A DNA stretch of 35,848 nucleotides, taken from the NCBI GenBank assembly GCA_001784435.1, contig MFQZ01000002.1, forward strand, positions 76,502 to 112,349, in the 5' to 3' direction. The translations under genes and the position numbers were made by a program. Positions 1 to 8,602 of this stretch are shown here, piece after piece. Each line of letters starts with the position of its first letter. The stretch's first letter is position 1. The DNA comes from Candidatus Magasanikbacteria bacterium RIFOXYC2_FULL_42_28. GTDB taxonomy: Bacteria; Patescibacteriota; Patescibacteriia; Magasanikbacterales; GWA2-37-8. The notes beneath the pieces are model-generated. The model saw only the letters and a list, made by a program, of their open reading frames with translations. It did not search any database and was not told the origin of the DNA.

Positions 1-715
1 TAATGTAACAAAGCGAGGTGCGGAATGACTCATCACCATAAACCACTAAATTTTTACCGGAAATGGCATCTAAAATAAAATCCGGTATCATCAGTCCCTG
101 GCGCAACATCATTTTGGGGCCATAAGTGGTAAACACGCGCGCGATTTTCGCGTCAATCCCCTGGGTTTGCCGATAGGTGGCCACGCAGGTTTCGCCAAAT
201 CGCTTGCCCTCGTCATAACAGGCGCGCGGTGATAATTGATTAACCTGGCCCAAATGAGATTCGTTAAATAGTTGACTTTCACTAGTCGTATCACCATATA
301 CTACCGCAGACGAAGCATAAACATATTTGGCATGATGGCGTTCGGCCAAATCTAAAGTATTTAACATCGCCAAAGAATTGGCGTGCAATGATTTCATTTT
401 TAAATTTTCAAAATCCTTGGGACTGGTGGGACAAGCCAGATGATAAATTTCCTGCACGCCCTGAAATTTTACTTGAAATTTATCCAATTCCGGCAATTTT
501 TCCAAATCCAACGGTGTGTTGATATCGTGGCGAACAAATTCAAAATCCGGATATTGCAGAAGGTGTTTAATATTGTCGGGATGTGAATTAGAAAAATCAT
601 CCACGCAAATCACATTGGCTTCTTTTAAAAGCCGTTCACACAGATGCGAGCCGATAAAACCGGCGCCACCGGTAACCAGTACGTTTTTTTTGCTAAAAAT
701 TTGTTTAGTGGACAT
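1..715 (-). CDS. UDP-glucuronate decarboxylase-like NAD-dependent epimerase, C-terminal part outside window
   Basis: This is an extended short-chain dehydrogenase of the UDP-sugar epimerase/decarboxylase family. The frame is open from an ATG to the window edge, giving 238 residues. The NAD-binding glycine motif GGAGFIGSH is at residues 16-24. The stretch YHLACPTSP (91-99) and the catalytic YxxxK within CYDEGKR (Tyr167, Lys171) match UDP-glucuronate decarboxylases, which make UDP-xylose from UDP-glucuronate. A 4-epimerase or dTDP-glucose dehydratase normally lacks the YDEGKR form. It lies downstream of the subtilase gene on the same strand and close to a sugar transferase, which suggests a role in surface polysaccharide synthesis. 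It has its own promoter and no clear SD. The family is secure; the exact substrate is inferred. Confidence 0.85.
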   Translation of the reverse strand, partial: MSTKQIFSKKNVLVTGGAGFIGSHLCERLLKEANVICVDDFSNSHPDNIKHLLQYPDFEFVRHDINTPLDLEKLPELDKFQVKFQGVQEIYHLACPTSPKDFENLKMKSLHANSLAMLNTLDLAERHHAKYVYASSAVVYGDTTSESQLFNESHLGQVNQLSPRACYDEGKRFGETCVATYRQTQGIDAKIARVFTTYGPKMMLRQGLMIPDFILDAISGKNLVVYGDESFRTSLCYI

Positions 716-744
716 AAAATTATATCAATAGTCACAATACTATT

Positions 745-772
745 ATTATACACCAAAAACGATATCAATCAA
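745..772 (-). promoter_or_regulatory. Promoter of the epimerase/decarboxylase gene
   Basis: Read on the minus strand, TTGATT (767-772) and TATAAT (745-750) are separated by 16 bases. This places transcription start about 20 bases before the ATG at 715. The -35 overlaps the stop codon of the upstream subtilase gene. Confidence 0.6.
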
Positions 773-2679
773 AACTTCCCTTCGAACAATAGCCCGGCGT
801 GACCGTCATAAAAACGATAAGTGCCGGCTCCGGTAGCATAAACAAAAAATGCCGGTCGGTCGCGATATAATCCGGGGACAGTGATATAGGCAGACGAATC
901 AGTCGGCAAAATTTGTATATCGGACCGGATAGAAGCCGTATCAATGATTTTCCACTCATTTACCTTGCCTTTTTTTAACACTGCCGATATTTGTGGATCA
1001 ACTTCTCCCCAAAAATACCCCAGACGCAAATCGACTAAACTATCATAGCCGTTCCAAACACCGGTTTTTATTTTTTGATTGGCGTTATCGTACAACTGCC
1101 ATTCTAATTTTGATTTTCCGATTGAAATCGCGGTCGCTAAATATCCATCTTTGGTTTCAGCGTCAAAATTCACTAAATTTTTGATTTCCAATTCACGAAT
1201 TTTTTCTCCGGATAAATTATAATCAACCAAATATGATGTTTTTGTTTTAGAATTTAAATATTCCACGGTCAAATTGGACGCGCGCCAAACGATTTTTTTG
1301 GCAACGGCTACGGGATCGGAAATTGATGATAGCGCTATTTCTTTTAATTTTCGGCCTTCGCCGTCAAAAAATCGGACATAATTATATTTGTCGCGCCCGA
1401 GTAGCAAAGCCAGATACTCACGCCCGCCCGGACGATTTCCCAGTCGAGCCATATCTAATATCCGCGCGTCCCAAATATTCCCCAAAATCCGGCTTTTACC
1501 GTCGCTTAGATCAAATCGTCCTAATTCATTTTTATCTTCGCCAAAAATAAAAAACAGACGCGACAAATCAACACCGCGATAAGAAACTTCTTTGACGGCA
1601 CGCGCCATTGCCGCCCCAATATTAACGCGTCCGGCGCCAAGCATGCCGCCATAAGTCGGATTATTACTGTCAACATTATCAGCCGTGGATTTTAAAATAG
1701 AAATAATTTTATCCGGCCTCCACTCGGGGTGCGCAGATTTTAACAAAGCGGCCGCGCCGGCCACAATCGGCGCCGCAAAAGAAGTGCCATCCCACGGCCC
1801 GCCAAAACTATTGGCATAACCATAAGAAGGGGCATAACGCTCGGTGCTGTAAACTCCACTCCCCGGAGCAAGCAAATCAACACAGGCCCCGTAATCACTA
1901 AAACTCGCCAATTTATCGGGGGTACTGCTTGATAATCCACCCACGCCCAAAATCCAACTTTTGGCATCATTTAAATCATAACAAACCGGATAGTTGGGAT
2001 TTTTTCCTAAATCAATATGCCGATTACCGGCCGAAGCCACTATCACCACTCCTTGCTCATAAGCCAAACGCAAGGCCCGCTGTAATCCAACATCCGAATA
2101 CGCGCTCACCATACTCATACTAATAACATCCGCGCCGTTGTTGACAGCGTATAAAATCGCTTCGGCCACATCAGACATTAAACCATACCCGTCGCTACGC
2201 ACGGCGCGCAGTGGCATAATTGACACTTGCCAATTAACACCCGCGCCATCGCGATTATTATTCCCCACCGCCCCGATTAAACCGGCGGCCACAGTGCCAT
2301 GACGCACCGCCTCCGGTTCGTCGTCGGCATTAAACACCGAAGTGCGCGCGTCATTGTTATTTTCAATAAAATTCCAGCCATTGATATCATCAACATAACC
2401 ATTGCGATCATCATCAGCGTTATTGCCGGGGACTTCAAATTGATTTATCCAAATATTACCGGCTAAATCCGGATGCCAGCTGTCCACACCGGTATCAATT
2501 ATCGCCACTACCGCCGTTTTACTACCGGTAGTAATATCCCAAGCCATCGGCGCGTTAACGCTCGCCCACATATTTTCTTGTTGGCTATACTGACTATCGT
2601 TAGGGATTATGGCCGAAACCGGAAAAACCGAACCAAACAAAAAAATAGCCACGGTTACCGTCAATATTGATTTTTTCAT
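769..2679 (-). CDS. Secreted S8 family serine protease (subtilase)
   Basis: The protein has 636 residues with an N-terminal signal peptide (about 1-23, hydrophobic core ILTVTVAIFLFG). The peptidase S8 domain spans about residues 40-360. All catalytic residues are visible: Asp62 in IDTGVD, His127 in RHGT, oxyanion Asn219 in ASAGN, and Ser300 in GTSFAAPIVAG. An acidic Asn/Asp-rich loop (86-99, NNADDDRNGYVDD) is typical of calcium-binding subtilases. The remaining 270 residues resemble no family I can name and look beta-rich, perhaps a propeller. It probably degrades proteins outside the cell or at the surface. It diverges from the sugar transferase gene with very little space, and a strong promoter sits just upstream. 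Confidence 0.93.
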   Translation of the reverse strand: MKKSILTVTVAIFLFGSVFPVSAIIPNDSQYSQQENMWASVNAPMAWDITTGSKTAVVAIIDTGVDSWHPDLAGNIWINQFEVPGNNADDDRNGYVDDINGWNFIENNNDARTSVFNADDEPEAVRHGTVAAGLIGAVGNNNRDGAGVNWQVSIMPLRAVRSDGYGLMSDVAEAILYAVNNGADVISMSMVSAYSDVGLQRALRLAYEQGVVIVASAGNRHIDLGKNPNYPVCYDLNDAKSWILGVGGLSSSTPDKLASFSDYGACVDLLAPGSGVYSTERYAPSYGYANSFGGPWDGTSFAAPIVAGAAALLKSAHPEWRPDKIISILKSTADNVDSNNPTYGGMLGAGRVNIGAAMARAVKEVSYRGVDLSRLFFIFGEDKNELGRFDLSDGKSRILGNIWDARILDMARLGNRPGGREYLALLLGRDKYNYVRFFDGEGRKLKEIALSSISDPVAVAKKIVWRASNLTVEYLNSKTKTSYLVDYNLSGEKIRELEIKNLVNFDAETKDGYLATAISIGKSKLEWQLYDNANQKIKTGVWNGYDSLVDLRLGYFWGEVDPQISAVLKKGKVNEWKIIDTASIRSDIQILPTDSSAYITVPGLYRDRPAFFVYATGAGTYRFYDGHAGLLFEGKF

Positions 2680-2709
2680 GACAAAGTGATAGGATTAAAG
2701 TATAGAATC

Positions 2710-2738
2710 ATTATAGCAAAATTAATGTATAGATTCAA
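2710..2738 (-). promoter_or_regulatory. Promoter of the subtilase gene
   Basis: On the minus strand TTGAAT (2733-2738) is followed after 17 bases by a perfect TATAAT (2710-2715). This predicts a start near 2703 and a leader of about 25 bases. The promoter overlaps the first codons of the divergent sugar transferase gene. Confidence 0.65.
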
Positions 2739-4092
2739 GCAGTTAACTTTAATCGGTGGTGATTTGGTCTGTTTATATACCGGCCTGCTTTTGGCGCTCA
2801 TAATCAGAGGCGGTTCAAATTTCGTTAGCAACCAAGCGGCCGGTTTAATTAGCCCCATGACCGCGCTATTTTTAGTAGCGCTTGTGATAATGTTTATTAC
2901 CGGTCTTTATGATCTCACCCGTTTAAAACCAAGAAAAACACTTTATCAAAAAATGATAATTGCGGGAGGGGTGTGGGCAATAATAGCGGTTTTAACATTT
3001 TATTTATTTGCCGATAAGGTAGCCGGCACGCCTAAAACAATTTTGGCTTTAACTACCATAATCAGTTTTGGTTTGGCAACCGCTTGGCGCGTTTTATACG
3101 ATACCCTGCTGTCAGCCACGCTTTGGCAATCTACCATTATTTTCGCCGGCATCACCGCGGAAACATTGGAATTATGCCGACTATTAAATAGCCGTCCGGA
3201 AATCGGCTATCGCGTTAGCGGTATTATTGATAAAAATATTTTACCCTCGGAGTTAGCGCAGATAAAACAATACCCCAACAGCGCGGATTTGCCGGATAAA
3301 TTAGCCAACACCGTGGTAGTGTCGCCCCAATTTGAAAATGACACGGAATTAACAAAAAAATTATACCATAATTTATCTTCGCATTTACAAGTGGAACGAT
3401 TGGATAATTTTTATGAAAAAACCATGAAACGGGTGCCACCGTTTGCTTTATCAGAAACCTGGTTTTTAACAAATTTAACTGAACAGAATAAAAAGGTCTA
3501 TGATCGCGGACGATTGCTGTTTGATTATCTGGGGGCAATTTTAATGGCCTTAATTTTTATAGCCACCTTTCCCGTGGTGGCCATTATGACAAAATTAACC
3601 TCAACCGGACCGATATTTTTTAAACAAATTAGAACCGGACGAAACGGACATGAATTTGAAGTAATAAAATACCGCACGATGAAAGTGTTGGGGGCAAACG
3701 GTAGCGCCGAAGTGGGCGGACCGCAATTTGCGAGCGTTAAAGACGAACGCATTACCGGTTTTGGTAAATTTTTGCGTCGCACGCGTTTGGACGAACTGCC
3801 CCAATTTTGGAATATTTTAAAAAACGAAATGGCTTTTATCGGGCCTCGCCCCGAACGGCCGGAATTTGTTAAACAATTAACGGAAAAAATGCCCTACTAC
3901 GCCGTCCGGCATTTAATCAAACCCGGGCTGACCGGCTGGGCGCAATTACAACACAATTACTACGGCACTTTGGACGAAAACTTGCGCAAATTAGAATACG
4001 ATTTATATTATATAAAAAATCGCGGGGCGTTACTTGACCTCGCGATTGTGTTGCGAACGGTGAATGTTATTTTGGGGATGCGGGGGCGATAA
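2725..4092 (+). CDS. Polyprenyl-phosphate sugar phosphotransferase (bacterial sugar transferase family)
   Basis: This is a membrane enzyme that transfers a sugar-1-phosphate from a UDP-sugar to undecaprenyl phosphate, the first step of an exopolysaccharide or glycan unit (WbaP/WcaJ type). The N-terminal half has four hydrophobic segments followed by a soluble nucleotide-binding-like part. The C-terminal catalytic domain starts at RLLFDYLGA and holds the hallmark blocks KYRTM, RRTRLDELPQ, GPRPERPEF and KPGLTGWAQ. I chose the ATG at 2725 because MYRFKQLTLIGGDL is a typical start for the family. A GTG in frame at 2686 would add 13 residues but begins only six bases from the start codon of the divergent subtilase gene. 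The 3' end overlaps convergent pyrG by 26 bases. Confidence 0.9.
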   Translation: MYRFKQLTLIGGDLVCLYTGLLLALIIRGGSNFVSNQAAGLISPMTALFLVALVIMFITGLYDLTRLKPRKTLYQKMIIAGGVWAIIAVLTFYLFADKVAGTPKTILALTTIISFGLATAWRVLYDTLLSATLWQSTIIFAGITAETLELCRLLNSRPEIGYRVSGIIDKNILPSELAQIKQYPNSADLPDKLANTVVVSPQFENDTELTKKLYHNLSSHLQVERLDNFYEKTMKRVPPFALSETWFLTNLTEQNKKVYDRGRLLFDYLGAILMALIFIATFPVVAIMTKLTSTGPIFFKQIRTGRNGHEFEVIKYRTMKVLGANGSAEVGGPQFASVKDERITGFGKFLRRTRLDELPQFWNILKNEMAFIGPRPERPEFVKQLTEKMPYYAVRHLIKPGLTGWAQLQHNYYGTLDENLRKLEYDLYYIKNRGALLDLAIVLRTVNVILGMRGR

Positions 4093-5707
4093 GGCCGGCT
4101 TTCACCAACCCCAAAAACAACGGGTGCGGACGCGTCGGACGCGACTTAAATTCCGGGTGAAATTGGACGCCGACAAAAAACGGATGGTCTTGTAATTCCA
4201 CAATTTCCACCAAATTGGTCTCTTTGTTTATACCCACACATTCGAGCCCGGCCAGTTCAATTTGGGAACGATAGTCATTGTTAAATTCATAACGATGGCG
4301 ATGGCGTTCGCTAATTTTTTTCGCGCCATATAATTTGGCCATCTTACTCCCCTCTTTTAAATTGCAATCATACGCCCCCAAACGCATTGTGCCACCATAA
4401 CGATTTTTACTGACATTTTTGGCTTGCGTTGGGTTGATGTGGATAATGGGATCGGTGGTTTTGGCATTACATTCAACCGTATGCGCGTCAGCCAAATTCA
4501 AAACATTTCTGGCAAATTCCACGGTGGCGAGTTGCATGCCGTAACATAACCCCAAATACGGCAGGTTATTTTCCCGCGCGTATTTAATCGCCAGAATTAT
4601 CCCCTCAATGCCCCGCGTGCCAAATCCGCCCGGGACGATTAAAGCGTCATAATTTTTTAATTTTTTAATTTGGTTGGTATCTTTTTCAAAATCTTCCGAA
4701 TCAAGCCAAGTCATCTCGGCTTCGGCCCCCTGCCACCAAGCGGCGTGTTTAACCGCCTGAATAACGGAGATATAGGAATCGGATAAAGTGTAAGCGCCGG
4801 TCGCGAAATATTTACCAACGACCGCGATTTTAACCGGTTTTTTATTTGCCTTGGCTTTATTTAAAAATTTATCCCACTCATTGTTTTTTTTGACCGCGCC
4901 TAATTTAAATTTCAACTTCTGCGCGAGCAACTGGCCAAAATTTTGTTTTTCCAAAACTACCGGAATGGTATAGATACTTTCCACGTCCGGCGCGGAAATG
5001 ATATCTTCGGGCTTCATCCAACAAAATAACGCTAATTTTTCTTTACGCGGTTTGTCCAATTCATATTTACCGCGCGCCACGATAAAATCGGCCTGCAAAC
5101 CGGAATTATTAAGCGTGCGCGCCGCGTGTTGAGTGGGCTTGGTTTTCATTTCCCCCAAATGCGACGGCACCGGCATATAACCGACGAGTACGATAGCAAC
5201 ATCATCGGGGTTATCTAATTTCATCATCCGTGCCGCTTCCAAATATAAAATATTTTCGTATTCACCAACTGTGCCACCTACTTCCACCACCATAATTTCG
5301 GCCTTGGTATTTTCGGCCGCCTTTTTAATCCGGTCAATTACTTCAAACGGAATGTGTGGCACCACTTGCACGCATTTACCTTTGTAGCCCATAGAGCGTT
5401 CTCTTTCAATCACACTCAAATACACTCGGCCGGTAGTCATGTAATTGCTGGAATATAAATCCGTATCTAAAAATCTTTCATAGTTGCCCATATCCTGATC
5501 GGTCTCGTCGCCGTCTTCGGTAACAAATACTTCACCGTGCTCTAATGGGTTCATCGTGCCAGCGTCCACATTGATGTATGGGTCAATTTTTATGGCCGAA
5601 ACCTTATAGCCATAGTTTTTAAAAATTCGGCCGATGCTAGCTGTCGTAACGCCTTTACCAACGCCAGACAGTACACCGCCGATTACGAAAATATATTTTG
5701 TATTCAT
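4067..5707 (-). CDS. pyrG: CTP synthase
   Basis: This enzyme makes CTP from UTP, ATP and glutamine. At 546 residues it is full length for the family. The N-terminal amidoligase domain opens with GGVLSGVGKGVTTASIG (10-26), the P-loop region, and contains the UTP/CTP site stretch MNPLEHGEVFV. The C-terminal class I glutamine amidotransferase domain has the nucleophile Cys388 in GLCYGMQ and the partners His517 and Glu519 in QFHPEF. The common form of the nucleophile motif is GLCLGMQ, so Tyr389 is a mild variant. The last eight codons run antisense into the sugar transferase gene. I see no SD before the ATG. The upstream 130 bases hold palindromic repeats and the rplI terminator, so pyrG is likely a separate transcript. 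Confidence 0.97.
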   Translation of the reverse strand: MNTKYIFVIGGVLSGVGKGVTTASIGRIFKNYGYKVSAIKIDPYINVDAGTMNPLEHGEVFVTEDGDETDQDMGNYERFLDTDLYSSNYMTTGRVYLSVIERERSMGYKGKCVQVVPHIPFEVIDRIKKAAENTKAEIMVVEVGGTVGEYENILYLEAARMMKLDNPDDVAIVLVGYMPVPSHLGEMKTKPTQHAARTLNNSGLQADFIVARGKYELDKPRKEKLALFCWMKPEDIISAPDVESIYTIPVVLEKQNFGQLLAQKLKFKLGAVKKNNEWDKFLNKAKANKKPVKIAVVGKYFATGAYTLSDSYISVIQAVKHAAWWQGAEAEMTWLDSEDFEKDTNQIKKLKNYDALIVPGGFGTRGIEGIILAIKYARENNLPYLGLCYGMQLATVEFARNVLNLADAHTVECNAKTTDPIIHINPTQAKNVSKNRYGGTMRLGAYDCNLKEGSKMAKLYGAKKISERHRHRYEFNNDYRSQIELAGLECVGINKETNLVEIVELQDHPFFVGVQFHPEFKSRPTRPHPLFLGLVKAGLIAPASPK

Positions 5708-5725
5708 AGAACCACGAATTTTATT

Positions 5726-5756
5726 TCACCCTGCGGGTGACCACCCGAAGGGGCGG
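5726..5756. repeat. Short palindromic intergenic repeat upstream of pyrG
   Basis: TCACCC-TGC-GGGTGA (5726-5740) is a perfect hairpin with six pairs. It is followed at once by CCACCCGAAGGGGCGG (5741-5756), a second imperfect palindrome. Together they form a GC-rich double hairpin in the pyrG leader. It resembles dispersed REP-like intergenic repeats more than a protein binding site. Confidence 0.5.
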
Positions 5757-5803
5757 CGCAAATCCACACGAATGTGAGTGTTGATTAATTAAAAATAAAA
5801 AAT

Positions 5804-5826
5804 CCGTCCCGACTCAATCGGGACGG
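5804..5826 (-). terminator. Rho-independent terminator after rplI
   Basis: The stem CCGTCCCGA/TCGGGACGG has nine perfect pairs and a 5-base loop. On the minus strand it is followed by a run of U with few interruptions. It lies just past the rplI stop codon. Confidence 0.85.
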
Positions 5827-5835
5827 GCTTGATTT

Positions 5836-6273
5836 TTAGGTAGAGACGATTACAGTAACCGTTGCTTCCAGCCCATGGCTCAACTTAATTTTGACGACAT
5901 ACTCCCCCGCTTCTTTAATTGGTGGGACTTTAATTTGTTCACGCAGAATCGTATAGCCCAATCTTTTCAGCTCACTGATAATTTTGGTGGCGCTAACCGC
6001 GGCATACAACTGCCCTTTCTCGCTCGCTTTTTCTTTTAATTCTAAAACCAAACCATCTAACCTTTCCGCTAAATTTTGAGCGGTCTGTAATTCGCGCTCG
6101 GCGTCTTTGGTCTGTTTTTTCTTATGCGCGGTCAAATCAGCCAAACTGGCCTGGGTCGCTTGTACGGCCAAATGACGGGGAAACAAAAAATTGCGAGCAT
6201 AACCATCGGCCACGTCTTTAACTTGGTCAATATCACCCACTCCCGGAATTTTTTGTAATAAAATGACTTTCAT
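5836..6273 (-). CDS. rplI: 50S ribosomal protein bL9
   Basis: This 145-residue protein of the large ribosomal subunit stands alone, away from the usual rpsF-ssb-rpsR neighbours. The N-terminal domain carries the bL9 signature: MKVILLQKIPGVGDIDQVKDV, then DGYARNFLFPRHLA (about 23-36). A charged helix follows (about 45-80). The C-terminal domain has EKGQLYAAVSA, GYTILREQIKVPPIKEAGEY and a final beta segment. AAGGG lies just before the ATG and may serve as a weak SD. It has a promoter overlapping the divergent era promoter and a strong terminator, so it is monocistronic. Its presence argues against CPR lineages reported to lack bL9. Confidence 0.96.
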   Translation of the reverse strand: MKVILLQKIPGVGDIDQVKDVADGYARNFLFPRHLAVQATQASLADLTAHKKKQTKDAERELQTAQNLAERLDGLVLELKEKASEKGQLYAAVSATKIISELKRLGYTILREQIKVPPIKEAGEYVVKIKLSHGLEATVTVIVST

Positions 6274-6280
6274 AACACCC

Positions 6281-6309
6281 TTGATTTATACTGAATTCTA
6301 TGCTATAAT
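6281..6309 (+). promoter_or_regulatory. Promoter of era
   Basis: TTGATT (6281-6286), a 17-base spacer and TATAAT (6304-6309). The -10 lies in the perfect palindrome TATAATTATA, which also supplies the rplI -10 on the other strand. Confidence 0.7.
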
Positions 6310-6337
6310 TATACCATAATTTACTGAAAAGTGGCAA
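6308..6337 (-). promoter_or_regulatory. Promoter of rplI, overlapping the era promoter
   Basis: On the minus strand TTGCCA (6332-6337), an 18-base spacer and TATAAT (6308-6313). Only one polymerase could occupy the two overlapping promoters at a time. Confidence 0.6.
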
Positions 6338-6346
6338 GTCCATATT

Positions 6347-7225
6347 ATGACCGAAGAAAAAACAACAACTAAAGAATTTAAAAGCGGATTTGTCACCCTT
6401 GTCGGCCGTTCCAACACCGGCAAATCCACTTTATTAAATTCTTTAATTGGGACCAAAGTCGCAGCGGTATCACACCGCCCCCAAACCACCCGCCATATTA
6501 TTCATGGCGTGCTTAATTATCCCGAAGCCCAGGCCGTGTTTGTGGATACCCCGGGAGTTTTACGCGACCACCACAACAACCTGTCCGGTAAATTAGAAGA
6601 AAAAGTAAAAGAAGCGATTGCCGACATTGACATCATTGTCTATGTGGTTGACCCGGTTAAAGCCATCGGCGCCGAAGAAAGATACATTCAATCAATTTTG
6701 CGCAAGTTGGATATTCCTAAAATTTTAGTAATTAACAAAAGCGATTTACCGACAGAGGAAAAAGAATTTTTGGATGATTATAAAAATTTAGGTGAGGAAT
6801 TTACGGCAGTGTTTGAATTGTCCGCTATCTTTAATCGTCATGTGGAACCGTTACGTCAAAAGGTCTTGGAATTATTACCCGCCGGCGAGGCAATTTATCC
6901 ACCTGACCAAATCACGAATATCAACCGCGAATTTTGGATAGCCGAAGTGGTACGTGAAAAAATATTTTTGGCTCTACGCCAAGAAGTGCCATATTCCACC
7001 CATGTGGAAACAACGGAAATTGAAGAAAAGCCGGAGATGTGGGTGATAAAATCCACAGTGTTTACCTCGGACTCACGTTACAAAAAAATGATTATCGGCG
7101 CTGGTGGCCGAGCGATCAAAGAAATCGGCATTGCCGCGCGCAAAGAACTAGAAGGCGCGTTAAATAAAAAAGTGTTTTTGGAATTGGAAGTGGAGACGGA
7201 TAGAAGGTGGGAGGAGAGGATTTGA
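6347..7225 (+). CDS. era: GTPase Era
   Basis: Era is an essential GTPase that binds the 3' end of 16S rRNA during assembly of the 30S subunit. The 292-residue protein has a GTPase domain followed by a KH domain. G1 is GRSNTGKST (20-28), where most Era proteins read GRPNVGKS, so Pro and Val are replaced. G2 is in QTTRH (46-50), G3 is DTPG (67-70), G4 NKSD (130-133) and the G5 region SA (159-160). The C-terminal KH domain is marked by KKMIIGAGGRAIKEIG. There is no SD before the ATG; a good promoter starts the transcript about 30 bases upstream. The gene ends at a bidirectional terminator facing the S41 protease gene. Confidence 0.95.
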   Translation: MTEEKTTTKEFKSGFVTLVGRSNTGKSTLLNSLIGTKVAAVSHRPQTTRHIIHGVLNYPEAQAVFVDTPGVLRDHHNNLSGKLEEKVKEAIADIDIIVYVVDPVKAIGAEERYIQSILRKLDIPKILVINKSDLPTEEKEFLDDYKNLGEEFTAVFELSAIFNRHVEPLRQKVLELLPAGEAIYPPDQITNINREFWIAEVVREKIFLALRQEVPYSTHVETTEIEEKPEMWVIKSTVFTSDSRYKKMIIGAGGRAIKEIGIAARKELEGALNKKVFLELEVETDRRWEERI

Positions 7226-7231
7226 GCGAAA

Positions 7232-7310
7232 TGTCAAATTTCCAATTTCCAATTTCAAATTTTAATATTTGAATTTTGGATTTGATTTGACATTGGAAAT
7301 TTGAATTTTG
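7232..7310. repeat. AATTTCCAATTT-type intergenic inverted repeat
   Basis: The segment after era is built from near-copies of AATTTCCAATTTC on one side and GGAAATTTGAATTTTG on the other. TGTCAAAT (7232-7239) pairs with ATTTGACA (7285-7292). It is low-complexity AT sequence that could fold into a long hairpin, and looks like a dispersed non-coding repeat. Confidence 0.55.
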
Positions 7311-7322
7311 TAATTAAATATA

Positions 7323-7348
7323 AAAACATCCGCGACAACGGATGTTTT
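7323..7348. terminator. Bidirectional terminator between era and the S41 protease gene
   Basis: AAAACATCCG (7323-7332) and CGGATGTTTT (7339-7348) pair perfectly around a 6-base loop, with A/T runs on both sides. It serves convergent genes on both strands. Confidence 0.8.
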
Positions 7349-7361
7349 AAAATATTTAAAA

Positions 7362-8597
7362 TTACTTCAGCAGCTCCATCGCCTTATTTAACATCACATC
7401 CTCGCCAATCTTTTCCTTATCATATTCTTCTATTACTTCCACTTCCGGCAATATCCCCTGTTCGTTAATATTTTTGCCTTTGGGCGTGTACCACTCAGCC
7501 ACGGTTAATTTCAGGGCGGAATTGTCCGAAAACACTTCAAAATCCTGCACCGAACCTTTACCATAAGTTTTCTCGCCCATAATAGTCGCCAAGCCATAAT
7601 CTTGTAACGCGCCGGCGACAATTTCGGAAGCTGAAGCCGATCCGCCGTTCACGAGTACCACGGTTTTTAATCCGTTCAAACGATGCGCCCCTTCGGAATA
7701 ATGAATATTTTCTCGGCCATCACTGAATTTTTCACTAACTACCGCGCCGTCCGCCACCCATTCGCTCGCCATTTCAATGGCCGCGTCCAAATACCCGCCC
7801 GGATTATTGCGCAAGTCCAAAATAACTTTTTTTAAGCCGTCTTTTTGAATTTTTTTAATTGATTGATTAAGTTGCGAGGTGGTATCTTCGTCAAATTGCA
7901 TCACGCGCAAATACGCGACATCATTCTTTTTCTCATAAAGTATCGCCGGAACATTTATAGTCGCACGGATAATTTTTATTTCCTCGGCTTTTTTAAAGCC
8001 ATTGTGCGCAATCAAGAGCATCACCTCGGTACCGGCTTCACCACGAATTTTCATCACGGCCGTAAATGTATCCATCCCATAGGTATCAACATTATCAATG
8101 CCTAAAATTTTATCACCGGCGCGCAGTCCCGCTAATTCAGCCGGCGAACCGGGCAAAGGTGCCACTACCACGAGCTGCTCTTCTTTAACCCCGATTTCCG
8201 CCCCAATACCAGAAAATTCGCCGGTCAAACTTTTGGCAAATTCACCGGCCATTTGTGGAGGCATATATATTGAATAGGGATCGCCCAAGGATGCTACCAT
8301 ACCGGTGATGGCGCCATAAAACATATTGGTTTCATCAGCCGGCTGTTTGACATATTTTTGTTTTACTTTGTCCCAAACATTCCAAAATTCATTAAAATCA
8401 ACACTATCGGACTTGTTTAAAGCGCGATTTAAATTTATAACTTTGGCAATATCAATATTGCCGTCAGCGCTCACGGTCTGTTTTTTAATTAAGGCATTTT
8501 GACCAACTACATAACCAACACCAAAAATAATCAAGCCGATAATAATAGAAGCGAAAAATCCCACCCGATGTTTTTTTTGAGGTTCATCAATGCTCAT
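7362..8597 (-). CDS. Carboxy-terminal processing protease, S41 family
   Basis: This is a membrane-anchored serine protease of the CtpA/Prc type that trims envelope proteins. Its 411 residues start with a single signal-anchor helix (about 13-34). A PDZ domain follows (about 120-205, with the loop GEFSGIGAEIG and LAGLRAGDKIL). The S41 catalytic core has Ser322 in GGSASASEIVAGAL and Lys347 and Gln351 in TYGKGSVQ, the Ser-Lys dyad arrangement of the family. The C-terminus GKNINEQGILPEVEV is also typical. It lies five bases after murA, so the two are probably co-transcribed from the murA promoter, a combination fitting cell-wall remodelling. No SD is evident. Confidence 0.94.
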   Translation of the reverse strand: MSIDEPQKKHRVGFFASIIIGLIIFGVGYVVGQNALIKKQTVSADGNIDIAKVINLNRALNKSDSVDFNEFWNVWDKVKQKYVKQPADETNMFYGAITGMVASLGDPYSIYMPPQMAGEFAKSLTGEFSGIGAEIGVKEEQLVVVAPLPGSPAELAGLRAGDKILGIDNVDTYGMDTFTAVMKIRGEAGTEVMLLIAHNGFKKAEEIKIIRATINVPAILYEKKNDVAYLRVMQFDEDTTSQLNQSIKKIQKDGLKKVILDLRNNPGGYLDAAIEMASEWVADGAVVSEKFSDGRENIHYSEGAHRLNGLKTVVLVNGGSASASEIVAGALQDYGLATIMGEKTYGKGSVQDFEVFSDNSALKLTVAEWYTPKGKNINEQGILPEVEVIEEYDKEKIGEDVMLNKAMELLK

Positions 8598-8602
8598 AAA
8601 AA

